Under the pieces are notes generated by a model. That model was not told where the DNA came from, did no database searches, and saw only the letters and a program-made list of their open reading frames with translations. Below, in pieces: positions 34,861 to 39,430 of a DNA stretch of 39,430 nt; position 1 is the first letter of the stretch, and each line of letters starts with the position of its first letter. The DNA is taken from the NCBI GenBank assembly GCA_031257115.1, contig JAIRPF010000155.1, positions 1-39,430 on the forward strand, written 5' to 3'. Source of the DNA: Accumulibacter sp. GTDB taxonomy: Bacteria; Pseudomonadota; Gammaproteobacteria; Burkholderiales; Rhodocyclaceae. The translations under genes were made by a program, and so were the position numbers.

Positions 34861-35056
34861 TTGGTTTTCTCCTTGTGTCTTTCATTCAAAAACACAAACC
34901 CTCCTGTTCCTTCATGATACCAGACCGCATAGCCTGCATGGGTTGGGGGCTGAGCGAACTCCAGCACATTGCCCGTATATTTTTAACTTCTTTTGGCACG
35001 AGCAGATCGTGAACGAGCAAAACGAATCCAAACGCAAGCGGTTACAAATTGACGTC

Positions 35057-35105
35057 CAAATGTTGGGGCGCCGCGCTTACCCCAGTCTATGTGAGCTTGT
35101 GGCCG
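35057..35105 (+). repeat. D-type repeat on the upstream side of the HEPN-motif gene
   Basis: AAATGTTGGGGCGCC...CTTACCCCAGTCTATGTG is a diverged copy of the D repeats at 508-570 and 32634-32690 and has the same orientation. It thus forms direct repeats around the AT-richer gene. A weaker D-like half is at 34937-34955. The rest of the 34816-35243 gap has no gene besides the leader candidate and the M24 remnant. Confidence 0.55.
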
Positions 35106-35127
35106 AGTGTCTCCACCCCTGAACCTC

Positions 35128-35215
35128 GTCGTTTTCCCCTGTGGGGCGGCATCGAAGCACGCGGCGCGATGTTCGTTCGGCCGGACATCCCGGAGCTTTG
35201 CCGGGCCGGAATTCC
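35128..35215 (+). pseudogene. 3' end of a second M24-like gene
   Basis: The sequence reads IEARGAMFVRPDIPELC, nearly the same as the end of the M24-like protein at 32529 (IEARGATFIRPDILELC). DNA similarity extends on both sides (32459-32548 versus 35128-35215) with many substitutions, and the stop codon is changed. The rest of this second copy is missing. It marks either a deleted tandem paralogue or the far edge of the inserted island. Confidence 0.65.
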
Positions 35216-35220
35216 GCGCG

Positions 35221-35241
35221 CCGCCCGCCTCGACCGGGCGG
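35221..35241 (-). terminator. Hairpin after the DUF3861 gene
   Basis: CCGCCCG (35221-35227) and CGGGCGG (35235-35241) form a 7-bp GC stem two bases past the stop codon. No T tract follows on the minus strand, so termination may be weak or need Rho. Confidence 0.4.
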
Positions 35242-35243
35242 CG

Positions 35244-35630
35244 TCAATAACACCGTGTCGCGTCGAAAAGCCGCTCCACGGCGCGGCCGCAACTGGCGAG
35301 CACGCCCATCGGCCGTTCCGTGGACGCCTTGTCCGGATCGGGCGGCGCGCCTTCCTTGAGCCGTTTGATGAACTGCCCGTAATGCGGCAGGAACGCTTCG
35401 AACAGCGGATGCTCCCGGTTTTGGAGCATCGCCTCGCCCAGGAGCTTCACCCCGACGGTCAGCGCCGCCGCCGTGTCCGTGTCGAAATCGCCCCGCAGAC
35501 GGGCGCGCTGCGCCAGTTCGATGATCTCGTCGTGCGCCGCGGCCTCGAACCGCAGCGTGGAAAGGCGCGCCGCGGCGTCCGGAGTCTCCAGGCGCTCGAC
35601 GGTGACGCGATAACGGTGCTGTCTTTTCAT
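35244..35630 (-). CDS. DUF3861-family protein
   Basis: A 128-residue cytoplasmic protein. It starts MKRQHRYRVTVERL and contains LRFEAAAHDEIIELAQRARLRGDF, DTAAALTVGVKLLGEAMLQNREHPLFEAFLPHYGQFIKRLK. This matches my memory of DUF3861 proteins (small, often about 95 residues, function unknown). The last 35 residues after IKRLK extend beyond the usual family length. Its start overlaps the stop of padR in an ATGATGA arrangement; AAAGGA is the ribosome-binding site, and either of two adjacent ATGs (35633 or 35630) may be used. Translational coupling to a PadR repressor suggests joint autoregulation. Confidence 0.78.
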   Translation of the reverse strand: MKRQHRYRVTVERLETPDAAARLSTLRFEAAAHDEIIELAQRARLRGDFDTDTAAALTVGVKLLGEAMLQNREHPLFEAFLPHYGQFIKRLKEGAPPDPDKASTERPMGVLASCGRAVERLFDATRCY

Positions 35631-36232
35631 CATTTTTCCTTTCCCGTCTGGCAACGCTCGATTTCGACGGCGGCGCGGTCGATGATCTCGGAAATCCGCA
35701 GCGTGACGGCCGGATCGGGAATGTCATCCCCCAGGCGTATCCTCAGGGCCGTTTTCAGGTTTTCCACGGCGCGCATGATTTCCGGCGTGCGCCGCCCATG
35801 CGCATGGCTCTTGACGTGCGCCAGATGCGCCAGAACACGCTCGACGGCCTCGCGCTGCTCTTCGAGCCGCGCCTGCCCCTCGGCGGAAATCCTGTACTCC
35901 CTGCGGCCGCCGTCCCGGAGGCTGGAAGCGATCCAGCCGAGATCCTCCAGCATGTTCAGCGTTGGATAAATCGTTCCGGGGCTTGGCGTATAGTCGCCGC
36001 CCACGAGTTCGCCCATTGCCTTGATGATCTCGTAACCATGCGCGGGCTTCTGCCCAAGCAGATGCAGGATCACGAACTTCATGTCCCCGGACGCGAAAAT
36101 CCGCTCGCGCTTCCCCCCGCCGCCAAAAGGAAACCCCGGATGAATGCCCCGGCGGCCCATTTGCTCGGTCCGCTCGGAATGATGACGCCCGTGGCCGAAA
36201 TGAAAATCAAGAAAAGAACGCAAAGAACGCAT
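35630..36232 (-). CDS. PadR-family transcriptional regulator
   Basis: A 200-residue repressor-type regulator. Residues 50-125 form the PadR winged helix: MKFVILHLLGQKPAHGYEII, MGELVGGDYTPSPGTIYPTLNML and LGWIASSLRDGGRREYRISAEG are typical. A helical C-terminal part (125-195) should dimerise. The first 48 residues are an unusual extension with FHFGHGRHHSER and GFPFGGGGKRE, His- and Gly-rich. Such N-terminal extensions occur in YqjI-type PadR proteins, which respond to nickel or iron; metal sensing is inference here. The start at 36232 has GGAG upstream. An inverted repeat covering 36253-36284, just before the start, is a likely autoregulatory operator. The stop overlaps the DUF3861 start. Confidence 0.9.
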   Translation of the reverse strand: MRSLRSFLDFHFGHGRHHSERTEQMGRRGIHPGFPFGGGGKRERIFASGDMKFVILHLLGQKPAHGYEIIKAMGELVGGDYTPSPGTIYPTLNMLEDLGWIASSLRDGGRREYRISAEGQARLEEQREAVERVLAHLAHVKSHAHGRRTPEIMRAVENLKTALRIRLGDDIPDPAVTLRISEIIDRAAVEIERCQTGKEK

Positions 36233-36252
36233 GTTTGTCTCCTGACTGGTTA

Positions 36253-36284
36253 AGATACTTACAAGATATAACTTGATAGTATCT
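36253..36284. promoter_or_regulatory. Operator-like dyad upstream of padR
   Basis: AGATACT (36253-36259) and AGTATCT (36278-36284) are perfect inverted repeats. Inside them CAAG and CTTG (36262-36275) form a second, centred dyad. The AT-rich site lies 21 bases before the padR start, overlapping where its promoter should be. PadR proteins typically bind such dyads in their own promoters. Confidence 0.65.
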
Positions 36285-36423
36285 AAGTCAACCCCTCACG
36301 GCTATTTTTTTACGGAATAGACGGCGTTGCAAAAAATGAGTGTTCCCGGTTCGATTCCGTTCCATCCACAATGGAAACGAGACGCCAGTGGATGAGCCGG
36401 AGACACGCCGTGGCGCGGCGGAA

Positions 36424-37017
36424 AATAAAAGTGAAAAGCGATCAGCCACGACGGGCACGGTGAGCGTGGCGAAAAACAAGAACGAAAGGCAGTAACCACG
36501 GTGGGCACGGCGAGCGCGGCGAAAGGCAAAGAAATAACCCGTCATTCCCGCGAATGCGGGAATCCAGTTCGTTTTTTCAGCCCGAAGGGCTGCAAATTGA
36601 AACCTCCCTCTTGAGGGGGTGGCTCACAGCGAAGCCGTGGGCCGGAAGGAGTCAGGCGGTTGAGAAAAAAATCGGGCGCTTGAATTTCCAGGCGTGGATA
36701 TTCGACAAATGAACTGGATTCCGGCGATCGAGAGAATGCGGTTCCTGTTTGTCCGTGTTTGATGATTCGACCGCCCGACGCCTTCCGTCACGCCTTTGGC
36801 GCGACACCTCCCTCAGGAGGGAGACTTGGTTTGCGGCGCTTCGCGCCGGGGGTTACGCGCTGGATTCCCGCTTTCGCGGGAATGGCGGGGGATTTCTTTC
36901 GCTTCTCGCCTCTCGCCCTTCGCCGTGCCTGCCGTGTTTGCCGTGGTTGATCGTCTTTCGCCGCGCCTGCCGTGGTCAATCGCTTTTCATTCTTGTTTTT
37001 CGCCGTGCCCTCCGCAG
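36424..37017. repeat. Two composite repeats in opposite orientation
   Basis: A forward C-A-B unit (C 36441-36535, A 36540-36567, B about 36600-36665) is followed after about 110 bases by a reversed B-A-C unit (B 36775-36840, A 36858-36885, C 36905-37015). Together they form a large inverted arrangement next to the 3' end of mfd. No gene is seen here. Confidence 0.75.
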
Positions 37018-39430
37018 TTAATTTCCCCCCAATAGTCCCATCATTTCCCTGACGGCGGCGATGCGTTCTTCCAGCGCCGGGCAGTCGCGGACGAGCGAGA
37101 GTTTGTCTTGTCCGGCGAGGCGGTAGTCACGGTTTTTCTGGAGCAGGCGGATGATGACGATGGGGTCGATCGGCGGATTCGGCTCGAACTGCGCGGTGAT
37201 CCGCGCCGGGGCGGCGTCGAGGCGGATGATGCCGAGTGGCTTGCAGGACAGGCGCAGGCGGTGGCTTTCGAGCAGCGCCCGCGTTTGCGGCGGCGGTTCG
37301 CCGAAGCGGTCGATGAGTTCTTCCTGCATCGCGGCGATGTCGTCCGGCGCGCCGCAGTTGGCCAGCCGCTTGTAGAGCGTCAGGCGCTCGTGCACGTCGG
37401 GCGCGTAGGCGTCGGGCAGGAGCGCCGGCGTGTGCAGGTTGATTTCGGTGGCTGGCCCAAACGGTTGCAGGAGGTCGGATTCCTTGCCCTCGCGCAGCGC
37501 GCCGACGGCGCGGGTCAGCATTTCGGTATAGAGGTTGAAGCCGATTTCCTGCATCGATCCCGACTGGTTTTCGCCGAGGATTTCGCCCGCGCCCCGGATT
37601 TCGAGATCGTGCATGGCGAGGTAGAAACCCGCGCCGAGTTCGTCCATCATCTGGATCGCTTCGAGCCGCTGCCGGGCCTGTTTGCCCAGGCCAGTACCGG
37701 CGTCCGCGTCGGCGTCGGCGTGCGTCAGGAGATAGGCGTAGGCTTGGTGGTGCGAGCGGCCGACGCGGCCGCGCAACTGGTGCAACTGGGCGAGGCCGAA
37801 CTTGTCGGCGCGGTTGATGACGATGGTGTTGGCGTGCGGGTTGTCGATGCCGGTTTCGATGATCGTCGTGCACAGGAGCAGGTTGGCGCGCTGCTGGGTG
37901 AAGTCGCGCATCACCCGTTCGAGTTCGCGTTCGTTCATCTGGCCGTGGCCGACGACGATGCGCGCCTCGGGCAGCAGCTTGGCGAGTTTTTCCCGCATGT
38001 GCCCGATCGTGTCGACTTCGTTGTGCAGGAAATAGACCTGCCCGCCGCGCTTGAATTCGCGCAGCAAGGCCTCGCGGACGATGCCGTCCGAATAGCGCGA
38101 GACGAAGGTCTTGATCGCCAGCCGCCGCTGCGGCGCGGTGGCGATCACCGAAAAGTCGCGCAGGCCTTCGAGCGACAGCCCAAGCGTGCGCGGGATCGGC
38201 GTGGCGGTCAGCGTGAGCACGTCGACCTCGGCGCGCAGCGCCTTGAGCGTTTCCTTCTGGCGCACGCCGAAACGGTGCTCTTCGTCGATGACGACGAGGC
38301 CCAGCCGCGCGAAGCGCACATCCTTCTGCAACAGCCGGTGCGTGCCGATGGCGATGTCGATCTTGCCCTCGGCGAGTTCCTTCAACGCCAGCGCCGTTTC
38401 CCTGGCGGTCCGGAAGCGCGAGAGTTCGGCGATCCTGACCGGCCAGTCGGCGAAGCGGTCGCCGAAAGTCTGGAAATGCTGTTCGCACAGCAGTGTGGTC
38501 GGGCACAGCACGGCGACCTGCCTGCCACCGGCGACCGCGCAAAAGGCGGCGCGCAGCGCGACCTCGGTCTTGCCGAAGCCGACGTCGCCGCAGACCAGGC
38601 GATCCATCGGCTTGCCGGACTTCATGTCGTCGATGACGGCGGCGATGGCGGCGGCCTGATCCGGGGTTTCCTCGAAACCGAAACCGTCGGCGAAGGCTTC
38701 GTAATCGCGCGCGGAGAATTCGAAGGCATGGCCCTGCCGCGCGGCGCGGCGGGCGTAGAGCGCGAGCAGTTCGGCGGCGGTGTCGCGCGCCTGCATCGCC
38801 GCTTTCCGCTTGGCCTTTTCCCACTGCTGCGAACCGAGCGCGTGCAGCGGCGCGGCGTCCGGATCGGCGCCGGAATAGCGCGAAACGACGTGCAGTTGCG
38901 ATACCGGGACGTAGAGCCTGGCCTCGTCGGCGTAGTGCAGTTCGAGGAATTCCGTGTCGCCCTCGCCGAAATCCATGTGGACCAGGCCCCGGTAGCGGCC
39001 GATGCCGTGGCTCTCGTGCACCACCGGATCGCCGACCTTGAGTTCGGCGAGGTCGCGCAGCCAGTTGTCGAGCGAGGCCCTTTTCTGCGTCGCGTGGCGG
39101 CCGCGCCGCGCGGAACCGCCGGCGTAGAGTTCGGTTTCGGTGACGAGGGCGAGACCTTCGAGCGCGAAACCGGCCTGGAGCGGCGAGACGCCGAGCGCGA
39201 GCCGGCTGCCGCCGGCGAGAAAGTCGGCGAGACCGGCGCTGGCGTCGGGCTTGAGGCCGTATTCCCTGAACAGGTCGGCGAGCGTTTCGCGGCGGCCGGC
39301 CGATTCGGCGAGCAGCAGGACACGGCCGGGAAAGGCCGCGACGAACGATTTGAGTCCGGCGAGCGGGTCCTCGGCGCGGCGGTCGACGGCGACCGGGGCA
39401 ATGGCGGCGGCCGGGCCGCCGTCGCCCCGG
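37018..39430 (-). CDS. mfd: Transcription-repair coupling factor Mfd (partial)
   Basis: ATP-dependent translocase that removes stalled RNA polymerase from DNA and recruits UvrA to the lesion. The frame is open to the window edge, so about 804 C-terminal residues are present and about 350 N-terminal ones (UvrB-like domains) lie outside. Seen from the edge inward: the end of the N-terminal region, then the CarD-like RNA-polymerase-interacting domain with LKVGDPVVHESHGIGRYRG, and the helicase core. The core has CGDVGFGKTEVALRAAF (Walker A), VVIDEEHRFGV (Walker B, DEEH), LTATPIPRTL, TTIIETGIDNPHANTIVIN and QLRGRVGRS. The TRG region and C-terminal domain (GEILGENQSGSMQEIGFNLY) follow. The stop is at 37018. 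Domains are complete and normal. Confidence 0.96.
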   Translation of the reverse strand, partial: RGDGGPAAAIAPVAVDRRAEDPLAGLKSFVAAFPGRVLLLAESAGRRETLADLFREYGLKPDASAGLADFLAGGSRLALGVSPLQAGFALEGLALVTETELYAGGSARRGRHATQKRASLDNWLRDLAELKVGDPVVHESHGIGRYRGLVHMDFGEGDTEFLELHYADEARLYVPVSQLHVVSRYSGADPDAAPLHALGSQQWEKAKRKAAMQARDTAAELLALYARRAARQGHAFEFSARDYEAFADGFGFEETPDQAAAIAAVIDDMKSGKPMDRLVCGDVGFGKTEVALRAAFCAVAGGRQVAVLCPTTLLCEQHFQTFGDRFADWPVRIAELSRFRTARETALALKELAEGKIDIAIGTHRLLQKDVRFARLGLVVIDEEHRFGVRQKETLKALRAEVDVLTLTATPIPRTLGLSLEGLRDFSVIATAPQRRLAIKTFVSRYSDGIVREALLREFKRGGQVYFLHNEVDTIGHMREKLAKLLPEARIVVGHGQMNERELERVMRDFTQQRANLLLCTTIIETGIDNPHANTIVINRADKFGLAQLHQLRGRVGRSHHQAYAYLLTHADADADAGTGLGKQARQRLEAIQMMDELGAGFYLAMHDLEIRGAGEILGENQSGSMQEIGFNLYTEMLTRAVGALREGKESDLLQPFGPATEINLHTPALLPDAYAPDVHERLTLYKRLANCGAPDDIAAMQEELIDRFGEPPPQTRALLESHRLRLSCKPLGIIRLDAAPARITAQFEPNPPIDPIVIIRLLQKNRDYRLAGQDKLSLVRDCPALEERIAAVREMMGLLGGN

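Noticed and set aside
36330-36365. Sequence resembling a tRNA T-arm (ggttcgattcc)
   Set aside because: Only three of five T-stem pairs form, and no anticodon arm, D arm or acceptor stem was found. At most it is a short fragment of an attachment site.

Overview
The window is GC-rich chromosomal DNA from a member of the Pseudomonadota. It is most likely a betaproteobacterium, possibly near the Rhodocyclales. This placement rests on gene content (double-length UvrA, CbbA-type class II aldolase beside pyk, pgk and gap, TRAP transport genes, Mfd) and on the many palindromic repeats; it is an inference, because no rRNA or other marker gene is present.

Layout. 1-2.7 kb: repeats, then a small AT-richer island (exported protein, zinc-ribbon protein, scar of an IS1595-type element) and an HTH regulator. 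2.75-6.05 kb: a minus-strand TRAP transporter operon (fused DctQM, Tat-type DctP) headed by a TPP riboswitch. The riboswitch's likely target is a sequestered Shine-Dalgarno in front of a 55-codon ORF that abuts dctQM. 6.1-7.5 kb: repeats and a decayed IS481-type transposase. 7.56-14.07 kb: double-length uvrA, then marC. 14.1-16.4 kb: a graveyard of repeats, an integrative-element gene remnant, an autotransporter fragment and an IS1016-type fragment, with one intact YkgJ-type gene. 16.4-21.5 kb: gap, pgk, pyk and fba on the minus strand, read in that order. 21.8-26.5 kb: pgi, pgm and glgC on the plus strand. 26.5-27.6 kb: repeats. 27.6-31.1 kb: an orphan fused Dpp-type ABC ATPase, a GNAT acetyltransferase and a DUF4126 membrane protein. 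31.4-35.2 kb: an M24-like gene, then an AT-richer island with a 720-residue protein carrying a C-terminal HEPN-type RNKGAH motif, then the broken 3' end of a second M24 copy. 35.2-36.3 kb: a PadR regulator coupled to a DUF3861 gene, with an operator-like dyad upstream. 36.3-37.0 kb: repeats. 37.0 kb to the end: mfd, cut by the window edge.

How the genes work together. Gap, Pgk, Pyk and Fba cover lower glycolysis/gluconeogenesis. The divergent Pgi-Pgm-GlgC set leads from fructose-6-phosphate through glucose-1-phosphate to ADP-glucose, so the locus joins central carbon flow to glycogen precursor synthesis. UvrA and Mfd are nucleotide-excision-repair proteins but are not adjacent. The TRAP operon is the best candidate for an unusual system: a TRAP-family importer predicted to respond to thiamine pyrophosphate. 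The second is the HEPN-motif gene, a possible defence or toxin gene flanked by repeats.

Non-coding DNA is dominated by four dispersed repeat types, called here A (palindrome with core TTCCCGCGAAnGCGGGAA), B (CCTCCCTC...GAGGGAGG followed by a gene-like tail), C (runs of ACGGCGnACACGGCGGGC type) and D (TTGGGGT...ACCCCAA hairpin). C, A and B often occur together in fixed order as a composite unit.
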